DNA from: Polytrichum commune
Lineage: Eukaryota; Streptophyta; Polytrichopsida; Polytrichales; Polytrichaceae
Direction: 5' to 3'
NCBI GenBank assembly: GCA_950295325.1
Contig: OX485803.1
Coordinates: 75,531,554-75,595,553 of the forward strand
DNA: 64,000 nt
Shown here one piece after another: positions 46,757 through 59,175 of the stretch. The notes under the pieces are model-generated. The model did no database searches. It was given only the letters and a program-made list of their open reading frames with translations, and had not been told where the DNA came from. The position numbers were made by a program, and so were the translations under genes. Positions within the stretch are counted from its first letter, which is position 1, and each line of letters opens with the position of its first letter.

Positions 46757-48800
46757 GGTACAGACTCTCAAGGAAGGCTTTACTAGTGTCTATTGCAGAC
46801 ATTTGTCACATTATAATTCATTAATTAGACAATAAGGTTGTTATCTTCACTTTAACACATCACTCAATCAACTTTTACTATCCTTTCTCTCAAGGTTTCC
46901 TCTCACTGTTTCTCATCGAGTGGGGTATGTGTGTCAGTCACTGTAAGTTTCTATCTTGTCATGAAATTGTAGAACAATAGTCTTTGAGTATCACAATTGT
47001 CTTTGATAACCATTGGCCAATGCATCTTCAAATCACAACAATTCCTTCATAAATTGGTCAATGTTAATTCCAATACAAGACAAATTGTTTATTCCTTAAT
47101 TCCAAGATATAATCATTATTCACAACTTATGCAACTAACAATAATTATCAAGGTCAAGCTATAGTCTTGATTGCCTTGCACAACCTGCAACAACAACAAC
47201 AATAACCAGGGTAACACACAAAACAATAGTTGATCTGGTTAGCTTGCACTATGTACTCAAAGATCAAGTCTCTAGACTATGTACTAATATAAAACTCTAT
47301 GTAAGTTTAGGACAAATTATGCCTAAATCTCCTTGATAATCCAAAGTTTATCCAAACTCATATTCATTTAATCAAACTTAACTCCTCAAATCTACCGCTA
47401 ATCAACTGATCAGAAGTGATTTCTCATCACTTCAGTTGATTGGGGGCTCTCTCATTAAACACACTTGACAAAGTTTACTACTACTACCCTATAATTTTTA
47501 CTTTCACTATAATCGTAGTTTATCTATACAAATTATTTTCTCTCTTTCTGTTGTCCTCTCCCACTGCCTCTCACATGCTTCAACAATGGGCTATGGTTCC
47601 ACTCGCAGACTGACACTTGGCCTTTCAACTTCCTCACACACGATTGTTGCCTTTCACATGTCTTAGAATCCTCTCACGGCTGCCTTTCCCAGGTAACCCT
47701 TTGGTTCACCCTCTCATAGGGAGTCAATAGTTCCACTTCACTATAGGCTTTGGCGAATTTTCCATTCAATCAATCTATCCTTGATTGCTTGAGGACTTCT
47801 GTGCATCACGACTCATGCCTGTAGTTTTTCGGACTTCACTTGGAGATAATTATCTCTTCACCCTTCTTTTTCTCTTTATAACCTGCTTCGGCCAACTATT
47901 TTGCATGAGTTCATCACTCAATTGGACTCATTGCCCATAGTTCTACACAAGTTTGTATCAATGTCATACTTATCACTATAGTCCTATTTGTTTGATTTGA
48001 GAGGCTTTCCACTCAGACAATAGCTTTTTCATACATCAATCTTCACACTCCTGGTGCACAACTTCAATTTACTCAACCATATTTAGGACTTCACACCTGG
48101 ACAATAGTTACACAATGCTCAATTTCTTACGACAATAGTCTTTGCTCTTGCATTCACTCACTAATCCCTCACACATTCCCACTCCTTCCTTTCTCGTTCT
48201 ATCCTTCACAATTTATTTCCTCCTCACAATTTCAAAATCTCTCGTCTTCTCAGAGGTGATTCAATTTTCCATCTACATTGCTTCATCTTTATCAACTCTC
48301 ACTCTCACAATTCCAAACTTAATCACTTGCAGTCACAACAATTGACTATGGTTTTCTAATCTACATTCATGCAATTCAAACAGAAAATAGTTTGACCACA
48401 CGGCCATTCAATCGACTCAAAATTCAAAATAACAATATACTTTGGTAAAATCCAGTATCCCGCAATCCCTGCGATGATTACTACATTTACTCATAAAATA
48501 ATTTAACTATTGTCCTCACACAATCTCGGTGATGAGGCAGACAAGGCTATAATTTAACTTTGCGCTCAACAATGTTAAGAGAATGTCTGCCTTCCTTTCT
48601 GCTGCTAGTCCCTTTGGCTCGGCAGGAGAGGTGATGATATTTTCTGTAACCAACTATGGGCGCCTCAGCCCATGATAATAGTTATAAGTACCTTCCTTGC
48701 CTATAGTTCAACTATTTCCATCTACTCGGATGAAACTTCATCCGAGTTTGACCATCTGCCCATAGTTAAACTATTCGGCCAAAAATTTGGCTTAGATTAC
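46757..48800. other. no supported gene
   Basis: C/T-rich plus-strand sequence with many CAATAG/CTTTG and CTCTCAC-like motifs. The only frame of note (48142-48345, Ser/Thr/Leu-rich) follows from composition. It could be part of an old LTR, but I find no matching pair. Confidence 0.4.
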
Positions 48801-48804
48801 CCCT

Positions 48805-49710
48805 CACTTAATTTTTTTGCATCCCTGCAAAAACTTCAACAATAATTTCAAAACTTCCGATGCTTGCTCGAAGAAGCTCCCCAATTTTCTTAGCTTGTGT
48901 GGAGTCTGTAATCTTCTTCAAATTCTGGAACCATCGTCTCCTCCTACGGCAGTTGAATATTGTTGTCGGACTGGTCCTGTAATGCCCTGGCAATCATTTT
49001 CGCTCGCGTATGGCCAAAGTCATTGACCATAGTGTGGTGGGGTCCTATGATAAAATAAGTTGACCAAATTGCTTCCATACATCGCATCCACCTGGCCGTC
49101 CTGTAAAGATGTTTTGTTGCCAGCAAGGCCTCTGGACGTGTGACACTAAAGTTGTTGATGTCCAAGGTTAAACTAAACTTCTTGCAATAGGCTGCCAACA
49201 TTGCACAAAAAATTGTTGCCATAAAACAAATGGGGTCCTTGTGTGCCTTATGCTTTAAAAAGAACCTCCAGTAATTTGTTGCACATTCTATTGGACTCTG
49301 AAACGAACCGGTAACTATACGTCAATTATACTCTAGGATGATAATAGTTGCATTTTGAGACCACTTGTAACACCTCCTGTACGAACAAAATTTTGGGTCC
49401 ATGGTAAGTGCTAAAGGTGGAAGTGAGCAGGAACCCTTAGAGATTCTCACATACACTCTGTCATGTGGCTCCTCCTTCTGAGCTGGAATTATTCGTGAGG
49501 GTTCCACATCTCTGAACAACTAGTTGATTGCCTCCCACGTAGGTATAGGTTGCTCGCTGGGATGCTTAAACATGACTTCGTAGTTACCTATACAGATGAT
49601 GTTTGATATGAAATAGATGTAGATGGAATAACAACTTCTGCAAATGATTCCCTTGTAATTGCTGGAATATGATTTTGTACACTTATCATGCTCCCATGCC
49701 ATTCATCCAT
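48805..49710 (-). pseudogene. unrecognised decayed gene
   Basis: One minus-strand frame stays open from 49702 to 48944 except for two stops (49520-49522 and 49319-49321). It shifts once and continues to 48808. Blocks include SRIIPAQKEEPHDRVYVRI, MATIFCAMLAAYCKKFSLTL, LYRTARWMRCMEAIWSTYF and KKIGELLRASIGSFEIIVEV. Frame preservation over 750 bp implies a real former protein, possibly a transposon gene. I do not recognise it. Confidence 0.4.
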
Positions 49711-50314
49711 TTCGTGAAACCATTTACATTCTTGTACTCTATTTGATCTAGAAATTTTATTTTTCTTCTTCTCAGACCTGTATTCTTTCAGAATGCTTTT
49801 ATATATTTTTTACATGACAACCAAGAACGATTAAAACCTTTGGTTACAACTATTAAACGAATTTGCAAATTACTCCAAGTGTTTATACTTACACAAAATA
49901 ACAAGAGACCGTAAAAATATATATGAAACATAACAATAGTAGTGGTCTGTAAAAATAACAATCATGCTATGTAAAAACAATGTGAATATGTGAATACAGT
50001 ATCTACAGAGTAACCACATAATATAAGTTATCATAATATCCGTCATGTTGGTTTTTTGAATTAAAACATTTTTCTATAATGAAGGGCAACTGCCAAATCA
50101 TACACAACCCCCAAAAATAATCTCATTAAAAATTTATTAAAATAACATTTCTTACCATGGGCCCTTGCCTTTTCCTACTAGACCACCTTTCTTGCCTCTC
50201 AACGCAAAACTCGTTAGAACATGTCACTGCATTTATTAGGCTTTAGAATTTATATTTTGGGGACCTCGACCTCCATGGTCCCTTTGCGTATGTAGTTAGC
50301 TTCAATATGAGATA

Positions 50315-50670
50315 CAGTGTCACCAATTCTAATTATCTTGCTCAGGATTAATAGTAAATCACGGTACAATGTCACTAACACTAAATGTTAGCCCAACAAT
50401 ATTTGTCATTCCTTGTAATTTCTTGGGGGGATTTTAGATTTTCAGTGTTGCAATTACTATCACTTACCAAATGATTTTTCATTCAAATTTCAATCATCCA
50501 TGACAATTTTTCATCACAAGTTGCTAACAAGAGAAGGTAGAGTTTTGGCCAATGGGTGAACTCATCCATCATCCATGACAATATTTGTTCACTTATTCAT
50601 CAGAAGTGTCATCCATAAAGTTACCATGGTGACATAAAATATCATATGACACTAAATATCATATTTAGTG
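50315..50670 (-). mobile_element. MITE, family D copy
   Basis: Reverse-orientation copy of the family D element. The right end is complete (ATCATATTTAGTG then TAG). The left end is shortened: it starts at CAGTGTCACC after TA and lacks the outer palindrome. Confidence 0.78.
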
Positions 50671-50814
50671 TAGTTGTTACATTAGTAGGTAGTTGATGGG
50701 TAGGAGATTGCATTGTAAGTGATTGACAAGTGTTTAGATAGTTAATTATGTTTCGAGACCAAAACACTGGTCCCCGCATCAGAACTTCAATGATAAAAAA
50801 TTATACCACTTGAG

Positions 50815-51345
50815 AGTTCCACATTGAGCTCCACATGGTGGCTGTTCGGCCTTTGCAACCTACTAGACTCATTCCGCTCCGCAATGTTTGGAACTTCGGG
50901 CAGAGAAAGATGGGTCCCCTCTGCGGCACTCCACCCACGCACTTGTCTAGTTGAATTACATCAAATGCGGAATGCATGAGCTCGGTAATACACACTGGCT
51001 GCGACTGCACGTGGATTGAACAAAGATCTGCACAAGATGAAGATGGCGCTGGCAACTTTGATTTCCACATTGAGATCCACATGGTCCAATTCGGCCTTTG
51101 CAAACCCTACTCATGCCGCTCCACGGGGTTTGCATGGTAGATCGCAACGAACCTACACTAAGAAACTAAGGGCAGAGAGAGATGCATGGATACCCTCTGC
51201 CGCACTCTACCCACACACTTGACTGGGTGGATTATATCAAACGCGGAATGTATGAGCACAGTAATACACACCGCCTGCAAACTGTAACTGGATTGAACAA
51301 GGATCTGCACAAGATGATGCTGGCAACTTCATTTCCACATTGAAG
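50815..51345. repeat. 243/271-bp imperfect tandem duplication
   Basis: Two units starting TTTCCACATTGAG (about 50815 and 51058) share CTCTGC.GCACTC.ACCCAC, AACTGGATTGAACAA..ATC and GCACAAGATGA. A third unit begins and breaks off near 51331. It lies just beyond the 3' end of the membrane-protein gene at 51401-52036 and may derive from its downstream region. Confidence 0.75.
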
Positions 51346-51400
51346 GTCCTCTGTGACCTTGATACTTTCTGGGGTGCCCATGTGCTGCATGAAGAAATCA

Positions 51401-52036
51401 CTAGTCCTGGCTATTGGCACGGAGCTTTCTTCGCCTGTAACACGAAAGCAAAGCAAAACCCAGAAGCACCGTCACAGGGACGATAAGAGTAGAAAAAATA
51501 ACCACAATAGTCCACACTGCACCGTCCAGTCCTGTATCTTTCTGTGCCTGGAGTGCATTGGCCATGACCATCGCAAACAAACTGTTCACGCACCCTTGGA
51601 TAAGGAACATGTAGCTTGGTATCGACACGCACTGGACAAATGGGTCAGCAAATTCTACTCGAGCACTGTGAATTTTATCTCCATCAATTATTTTGTCTGG
51701 AACTGGGTCAATATACGTCCGCCACCGCGATAATATCACCCCACTCATACATAGAACGACAGCGATGATTCCGTAATAGAATGGCCTGAACAGTGCCTTC
51801 CGGTCTTCGAAGACAATTCGGTAATAATCATCTTCAGAGCTAGGTGCAGGCGAAGGAGCAAAAGATGGAGCACTCGGAGGATTAGTGTTCTCGAGCAGTG
51901 GCAACTTTCCACAATACGAAATTGCAACCATCGCCATAGCCAGGATTGCTATACCTAAGTAGGCCTTGACTTTGGATTCTTCTAGTGCGTCCATCACGCG
52001 AAACCACCTCTTCAGTCCCTGCTCATGAAAATGCAT
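51401..52036 (-). CDS. hypothetical four-pass membrane protein
   Basis: A 211-residue open frame with four hydrophobic segments: AYLGIAILAMAMVAIS, YYGIIAVVLCMSGVIL, YMFLIQGCVNSLFAMVM and VWTIVVIFSTLIVPVTVLLG. A Pro/Ser-rich loop lies between the first two, and a basic tail ends in RRRKLRANSQD. The frame is clean and composition is coding-like. The Met at 52036 is possible, but a splice acceptor (GAGCAG) just after it suggests this may be the last exon of a longer gene. No family is recognised. The layout resembles the protein at 55177-57235. Confidence 0.6.
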   Translation of the reverse strand: MHFHEQGLKRWFRVMDALEESKVKAYLGIAILAMAMVAISYCGKLPLLENTNPPSAPSFAPSPAPSSEDDYYRIVFEDRKALFRPFYYGIIAVVLCMSGVILSRWRTYIDPVPDKIIDGDKIHSARVEFADPFVQCVSIPSYMFLIQGCVNSLFAMVMANALQAQKDTGLDGAVWTIVVIFSTLIVPVTVLLGFALLSCYRRRKLRANSQD

Positions 52037-52331
52037 CGTCAATTCACCTCATCAATAGTGGTTAGTGGTTTAGGGGTTCACTTGTACAAACTTGCCGATT
52101 CCACGTACCAAAACAATTTTTGCGTAACCCAAATAGCATCTTGAATGCATCTTGCAAAGGTCGAAATGAATTACAAACCCCGAGTGGGAACTATCTGTAG
52201 GACTATTGCAAGTGTCAGCGTCTTAAGGACCTGGTTTGAAGCTGGTAAGTTAAGTCATTTATAAGTTTCAGCACTATCTTGGACCTGCTTTCGTACTATA
52301 ACCTTTTGAAGACTACACATTACGAAGACTA

Positions 52332-52698
52332 CACTAAATATTGTATTTAGTGTCATATGGTATTTTATGTCACTCTGGTATTTTTCTTAATGACAGTTCA
52401 TCCCAACTTACTTTTAGTTTATCTCAATGCCATGTAATGAAACAAAAGATGTAACTCTGGTATATTTTGACTCCTGTCATTTCTGTGTTGGAAAATTATC
52501 ATGGATGATTGAAATTTGGATGAAAAATCACTTAGTAAGTGACAGTTTTTGTAACATTCTAGATTTATAATGCCCAAAATTTCATACAAGGAATGACAAA
52601 GAATGCTAGGTTTACAATTAGTGTTAATAACACTAGCTACATGGACAGTTTACAATTAGTATTGAGCAAGACAAATAGAATAAAGACAATACTTAGTG
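52332..52698 (+). mobile_element. MITE, family D copy
   Basis: 367 bp, TA on both sides, ends CACTAAATATTGTATTTAGTG and ...CTTAGTG. It contains the family motif TTAGTATTGAGCAAGAC near the right end. Confidence 0.8.
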
Positions 52699-52767
52699 TA
52701 GATATCTATAAGAAATTCATGAAATTTATCAGAATCAATAGGAAATCAGAAGTGATGTATATTCCTA

Positions 52768-53862
52768 CTAGCGGCAGCACATGCTAGGTATAACCTGAGT
52801 GGTAAAACCCTCTGGAGGTGTCACCGCTATGACGGCATCCGTCCAATTGTTAGCCAGCTCATACCGTTGCACATCAGCTCCCTCCTGCAAGGCATTTGAC
52901 TCCGAGCTACACATGTCGGCGTGGGAGAATAGTGGAGTGGTTATATTCATCACGAGCTCATTTATCCAGGTCAAGTCCGTTGATGTTGCTCATCTTGATC
53001 TTACAAAGCTGATACACCAAATGCTCACTTACATTATGTTTCTCACCAAAATATTTTATTTTCTAAATTTTTGTGGCTACATACGACATCTATACTTACT
53101 TCTTGTATTGTATTCTTAATCGACACAATCACACCCAAAGAATGTAACAGACCAAATTGCCAAGGCGCTACACACACTTCTTCAAAACTTACTGCAACAT
53201 AATTGTAAGCAGCTTGCCTGCAACGACATCAGTATTCCAGCAACAGTTCTAAAGACGACTACTACCAGAGTGCAATCACCATCTTTAACGATGACTGAAT
53301 CTGCTTATCTTGAGAATGAACGGATCTTTCTGCTCACAGATGGTTGTATCAGATTGCCAACCCTTGTCGAAGTTGGGGTGGAAATAGCTGACCTCGATCG
53401 AAGTTCCCCCACTCGCTCTCCCTAACGATGAGTAGTATAAGCTTCTGCTCAAAGTCAGGTTCTTCCTACGCCGGCATGCCGAGCCCCCAAGTTCCGAGAA
53501 TGGCTGTTGATAGAAACGTTCTGACTACAGAATCATATTGTTTAGGAATCATGGGCTGCTACGTTTAACCTGTTCATGGCAAAGGGGAGGGAACTTGCAA
53601 GATAAGCAGGGAGGAGCCTCCCAGGTTGCTTTCTACAACACCAATATGCCAAAGATCAGAATTTTTCAGGGTATGATCAGGCCATTCATCAGGATTCAGG
53701 AGGCTAATTTCATCAGGTCTACCTACACCTGTTTCATCTTCAATTATTGTTGACCGCGGTAAAGAAGGCCAGGTAAGCTTGAGTTGCGAGTAACTTACAT
53801 TTTCTAAATTAATACCTTGGTGCATGGATTCTGCCTCACGAAGCTGCCACGGTCCAGGACCA
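52768..53862 (-). CDS. possible exons of an unrecognised gene
   Basis: Three minus-strand stretches look coding. From 53861, after CTGCAG, there is a frame with CGPGPWQLREAESMHQ continuing to 53574 (IIEDETGVGRPDEISLLNPD). At about 53500-53290, a frame has SYFHPNFDKGWQSDTTICEQ. At 52974-52768, a frame has NELVMNITTPLFSHADMC, ending with a stop. They differ in frame and are separated by non-coding sequence, as exons would be. I cannot fix the junctions or name a domain, so grouping them is inference. Confidence 0.3.
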
Positions 53863-55176
53863 CACTGCAGCGTAATTTTTAAAATCCGGTAACCTAGTCC
53901 CTCTCAGTGAAGTGTAAAATTTCATGACACCTATTATGGAGCTACACCAAATAGTCCTATAATTATGTGCCACAGTAATTTTCTAGAACCCATGCTAATA
54001 CTTATAATGAGAATTAATGTGGGCGAATTTCTAGTAGAAAGTTATTATGGATCACATTAAATTTTTTGTTTGAAAATTAATGTGGATAATTTCGATTTTT
54101 TGTGATTCTTTTGATGTACGGAAAATTTATTTTATTTTATGCAAGGTGTTGGTCAAACATAACATTATTTTGCTGACTGACATGTTGGGTGGGTCCAAGA
54201 ATATTTTATGTAAAACGTTAGAATTATATCTTACAGACGCTTGTCAGTAAGTAGATTCGGTCTAGAAAATAAGTGAGTATCAAGTGAAGCACTGCCACTT
54301 GATATTAATAGAATGGAATAGCTGATAGCAGCTAAATAATGGTATGAAAATCTGAAGGAAGACTGAGGTGAAGACCCCGGGTCTGGGGCCCACAGTTTTT
54401 CCACCCTGACTCGACAATTGCAGTGGCCCACGCTACTTATTTTCATGCTAATTTTTCATCCACAGTAATAGGATTATTTCGCGTAGCATTGGAGAGGGTG
54501 AAAACGAAGATAAACAGAGTACACAGTTGAACCGCCACCCATGACCGTGCCAACCAGCCTGCTACAGAGTACCCCGAATATTATAATAAGTGTGTGAGGA
54601 AGACCTCTAGCCGGCTCGAATCCGGGAATAAATCTCTCGACTTTCGGTCAAAAATACACTCTCTAGGTACTAATCCTTGGCATGTTATATGGCATGAGAA
54701 TTTGTCGACGATATCTGACGTCAGTATCGTGCTGTTTAGTATTCGTTAGGAACTCTTTTTCAGAGCAAAATGGTCACAGGAAGACTGATGAGAGGGGAGA
54801 GAAAGAGAGAGACAACGGAAACTGTCGGCAGAGTTGATTTGCGACCATCTTAGGAAGTCTATCCCAAGATCTTGTTATCTCACTCCCAAAGGTTGTGAAC
54901 ATATTCCAGGCAATTGATCTGGAGTGGTCTGAGTTGATCAAGGTACTTTAGGTTGTGATAAGTTCCATGATTGCAAAACTTGACGCTATGAACTGACGAT
55001 GATGATGAATGGATGTTGTATCTGTCTGTGTGTAGATACGAAGGACTCTAGTCCGGACTTAAGTGTTATGGGAAGATTGGAAGTGAAAACCAAGCCGTAT
55101 ACCACCTGCGTTCAGTTCTGCATAATAAATGCAACATTGAGTTATTGAACGGCATAGACTGGGAACTGATCTGGCT
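53863..55176. other. no supported gene
   Basis: AT-rich 53900-54240, then mixed composition. An AG-rich stretch (54790-54820) and the following ~350 bp could be the promoter and leader of the gene starting at 55177. Confidence 0.35.
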
Positions 55177-57235
55177 ATGGCGGAAAGACGTGATAATTTG
55201 GAGGGGCAGATTTTACCTCTGCACAGCTCTGATCGAGCCCTGCAAGCTGTGCGGCGCCAACTCACTGTACCTGTATGCTATCCTTCCTTTTCAACTGAAG
55301 CTCTTCATTTAGCTTGTTTAGTTTGGGGGTTTTGACGGGCGTTTTCGGAGGGGGTTCCCGAAATGCTGAATTTCTGCACATTATGAAAGAGATCGCTTGA
55401 TAATCTGAGAATCTGAACCGACCTCTTGTTTCAAATCTTTGTATTCAACTTGTACATTATGAAATCTCGCTTGATGAAGTGGCCGGCCATGTGAAGCGAC
55501 GGGTGTTTCTAGGGGCCTAAATTTCATCAAGTCTGGGCTCTGTCCCACTATCCCACTATCTAGGAATGGGGTACATATGCCGCTTTCACCATTGGTACCA
55601 TTACACAACTATTGCAGATACTACACAAAGATGATAAACTCCAGGGTCCTGACCCAATTCACATTTTCCTTTGTATCTAGATGTTCATTATCAGCAAGAA
55701 CTTTCCACATCCAATCCAAATTGTCGGAAGGTGCATCCAACGAGCATTTTGCATCTGTTGCTATTCACCCATCATATGGCACCAAAAATTAGATTTGTTG
55801 TTTACAAAGGAGAATGGCATGTCTCAAGCTACTGTCCTTGTTCACTTGACCCTTAATTTTCACAAGGATCTCAAGAGGTGCCATTCTCCTATAATACATG
55901 ATGTATCATGATTTGAACCCTTGATGCTGATCAAGTAATGGTCAGACCAAGTGATTTGAAAATTTGTTGGTGTGTCCAGACTACACTTGTTATGGTATTT
56001 AGTGTTGCTTACTATTCAGAATTACGCAATGCAATAACTCCTTACTATAGAGTCCAATTTTTACTAGCAAAGGTTATATAGGTTGTTCATATATTCTAGA
56101 ATATAAATGACTTTTTTGGTAAAATATTATATTCTCAATAAACAATTATAGCATTGTGTAATTCTAGATAGTAAGTGACACTAAATACCAGAAATGGTGT
56201 AATCCTGATTGATTATGAGGAGGCACAATATCACTTTTAAATTTTAATAGATGACTATGCTATGGCATTACATCTACTTTAGGTAATGAACACGTGTGCC
56301 ATGCCATAATATGTTGTAGTAAGCACCCAATATCTACTTGGTTGTTACACATCACATGATAAAGCTCTTTGCATCCTTTTCCTATAAATTAATATGCATA
56401 ATTAGATTGCCTTTGCAAATAGGTTGCCTCTTTAACCATGCAAATTTATCTTGGGTCAACATCAAAGCCCAAAAGCTTATAAATTTTATTTATTCATATG
56501 TATAACATAACAAATGCAGTAAAAAAATCATATACTTTGTTACTGTGGTAGTGAATATTTAGAAATAGCATGGATTGTTGATACATTAGCGTGGAGCAAC
56601 CTAATTGCGCATATCAGTATAGTTCACAAGGTCTTGCAAAATCAGACCTTCTGCTCTTTCATGTTTCTAATTCCTTTTGTGCTCTACACAGGGATGATTC
56701 CATGTGTTATGACTAACTTAATGTTCAATTTTATCAGGAACATGATGAACAGGAAGTGGCTTCCCGCTTGGCGAGCATCTCGGCACTCGACGCAACTCGA
56801 TCCAGTGCCCAGACACTCGGGATCATTTCCGCCTTCGTCCTGGCCATCACGTTCACTGGAGGGACGCCTTTAGGTACCTATCCACAACCAGATGAACTGA
56901 CAACGGCTAATTACCCTGCACTGAAGTATCATATCGCTTCTCCTGCTGAATATGGATTCCTTTTCGCGATCTTCTTCGTGAAAACGAGTGCATTCTCCTG
57001 TGCCATGTGCAGTGTTGCTTTCAACCTGCTCGTCATTAATGAAGCACAATTGGCCTTGGATCTCCACCACCACACCACAGATAATCCTCCACAGAATACA
57101 CTAGAAGATTCAGCACCTCTGCAAAAGCACCGAGGCACTCTGAAATGGTTATTGAAACACATGTCTATGTTCACACTCTTATCTGCCATCCTCTTACTGA
57201 TTGTGGAAATTATGAGGGCTTTGATTCTTGCATGA
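55177..57235 (+). CDS. hypothetical four-pass membrane protein (PGG-like), two exons
   Basis: Exon 2 (56738-57235) is well supported. It follows a TTTTATCAG acceptor and encodes EHDEQEVASRLASISALDAT, then hydrophobic segments at LGIISAFVLAITFTGG, FLFAIFFVKTSAFSCAMCSV and MFTLLSAILLLIVEI. The stop is at 57233-57235. Exon 1 (55177-55266: MAERRDNLEGQILPLHSSDR...) has a GT donor in the same phase and a coding-like sequence, but this joining is my proposal. The first segment plus TPLGTYPQP recalls the PGG membrane domain found after ankyrin repeats. No ankyrin repeats are present. The ~1.5-kb intron holds a family G MITE. Confidence 0.5.
55984..56199. mobile_element. palindromic MITE, family G
   Basis: 216 bp, TA flanks, long imperfect arms (TTACGCAATGCAATAAC against its inverse). 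It is the diverged partner of 44505-44721. Confidence 0.75.
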
Positions 57236-57297
57236 TCATGTGTAAGTAGGACCTTAGAGTAGGTGTCTGTGCTCCCTATGCACACAGTTGGTAGGTA

Positions 57298-57668
57298 CAC
57301 TAAATATGATATTCAGTGTCATATGGTATTTTATGTCACCATGGTAACTTTCTGGATGACACTTCTTATGAATAATTGAACAAATATTGTCATGGATAAT
57401 GGATGAGTTCGTCCATTGGCCAAAACCTTACCTTCTCGTCAACAACTTGTGATGACATATTGTCATGGATGATTGAAATTTGGATGAAAAATCACTTGGT
57501 AAGTGATAGTAATTGCAACACTGTAAATCTATGACCCCCCAAGTTTTTTTACAAAGAATGACAAATAACGTTGAGTTAACATTTAGTGTTGGTGACACTA
57601 TACCGCAATTTACAATTAGTATTGAGCAAGACAATTAGAATTGGTGACACTAAATATCATATTTAGTG
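57298..57668 (+). mobile_element. MITE, family D, complete
   Basis: 371 bp, TA flanks, both 21-bp palindromic ends nearly intact. It lies 60 bp after the stop of the membrane-protein gene. Confidence 0.85.
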
Positions 57669-58523
57669 TAGTTCTCACATGGAACACTTGTGATTTCCAA
57701 TCTGAGATGAAGCTTTGATTGACATGTTCTTTTACAACATTTGGTTGCCATTGTGGTCTTGGTTTTTTGGTCTTTGACATCCACCAAATTGCATTCCATA
57801 CCAATGGTTGGGACATTGATATGTCCAAGCAGCAAGACTTGGTGTCCATGGGTATGTCATGGGATAATATGTCAAAACGAAGTGACAGAGACACTTCAAG
57901 GAACACGATGCAAGATTTTCACTTGTTCATGACCATTGAATGGTTACAAAATTTACGATTGTGGTTCAATGATCTACTACTATCATAGATCTTTTAACCA
58001 ATGTATAGTGGTTGGGAATGAGTGAACATTCCATGCGATTCCCATATAATGAGACAAATTCTGTTCTGCAATAACAAGTAACTCCCACGTAATATAACTC
58101 CCATGTAAGTGCTTCGTGAGGAGGCACGATAAGAATCTTAGGGTTATATCTATTTTGAGTTCAAATTCAACTTTTCACAAATGGAAACTAATTGTGCTAG
58201 GCTTGTTAGTGGTTTCCAATGTGAGATGGGTAGTGAACATAAGAAGCAGGCAATAACATTAGAAGACACTCCCACCCCACCTGCCAAGGACAACCCCCAT
58301 GCCACCAAAATCACTTAACAAGGAACTGAGCTACCTACCTACGTAGAAATTGGGGTTCGGTCGTTGTTACTTTTTACGTGGTGGTGCTTCACGTCCGAGG
58401 GGCCCGGCCTCCCCTTGATGTGGGCGCGTTTTCTTGGTTCTTAATGCATTTGACTTTGTTGGCCTCCTGTTCCCCCCCCCCCCCCCCCCCCAAAAAAAAC
58501 AAGGAGAAGGCACTCCTATTCGA
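57669..58523. other. no supported gene
   Basis: Overlapping 90-96-residue frames on both strands (57616-57988) lack known motifs. A long C-run followed by an A-run lies at 58472-58500. Confidence 0.45.
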
Positions 58524-58744
58524 TGATCGGGGAGAACCGGTAGTTAGTTACAGATGAACCAGTTGAGTTTGAGAAATAACCCGTTGAAGTTCAAGACTTC
58601 AGAAGAATTACCGATCACTTTAGAGGAATTTATGGAATATACCTCAAATTAATATAGAAAAACTAAAGGATGTGAACATGTAACCGGTTGGACTTGCAAA
58701 CACTAGGATCTCAACCGATTATGCCCAAAAATCTCCCCAATCAC
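58524..58744 (+). mobile_element. MITE, family E (TGATCGGGGAGA ends)
   Basis: 221 bp, starting TGATCGGGGAGAACCGG and ending AAAATCTCCCCAATCA, i.e. short terminal inverted repeats. A near-identical copy is at 63621-63840 and an interrupted one at 27324-28212. No clear target duplication is seen. Confidence 0.72.
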
Positions 58745-58831
58745 TGCTCCTATTATGTCTTTGGTCATTTAACCTTGGGGAGAAAGTACGACTTGTAGGT
58801 GTACTTTAATTGAAATGCATGTGGACGGATA

Positions 58832-59175
58832 ACATTACCCAACCCAATACTCTTAACTCCGGCGCAGAGTTCGATGCGGCTCCGGGGAGGTTCGGATGCC
58901 AACTCCGGTGGGTTCGGGTGGGTTGGGGCAAAAATTGCCCCCTATTTTTTTGATTGGGTGGGGCCTTACTTGATCTCATAAGGGGCCTCCTAGAGTAATT
59001 TGGGGCCGTAGAACCCAAATTTAGCAAAAAAAAACCAAAAAAAGTCATCAAGGGGCCAAAACGGGGAGGGCCAGAAAAATGGACCCACCTGAGCTGGCAT
59101 CCGAACCTCCCCGGAGCCGCATCGGAGCCGCATCGAACTCCGCGCCGGAGTTAAGAGTATTGGGTTGGGTAATGT
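58832..59175. mobile_element. GC-rich MITE with ~80-bp TIRs, family H
   Basis: 344 bp, starting ACATTACCCAACCCAATACT and ending in its exact inverse, flanked by TA. The arms stay paired through CTCCGGCGC and GGGGAGGTTCGGATGCCA. The right arm has an extra 12-bp GATGCGGCTCCG copy. It is non-coding and far more GC-rich than its surroundings. Confidence 0.85.

Noticed and set aside
48142..48345. 67-residue Ser/Leu/Thr-rich frame resembling a signal peptide
   Set aside because: C/T-rich composition explains it; no continuation or splice sites that make a gene.
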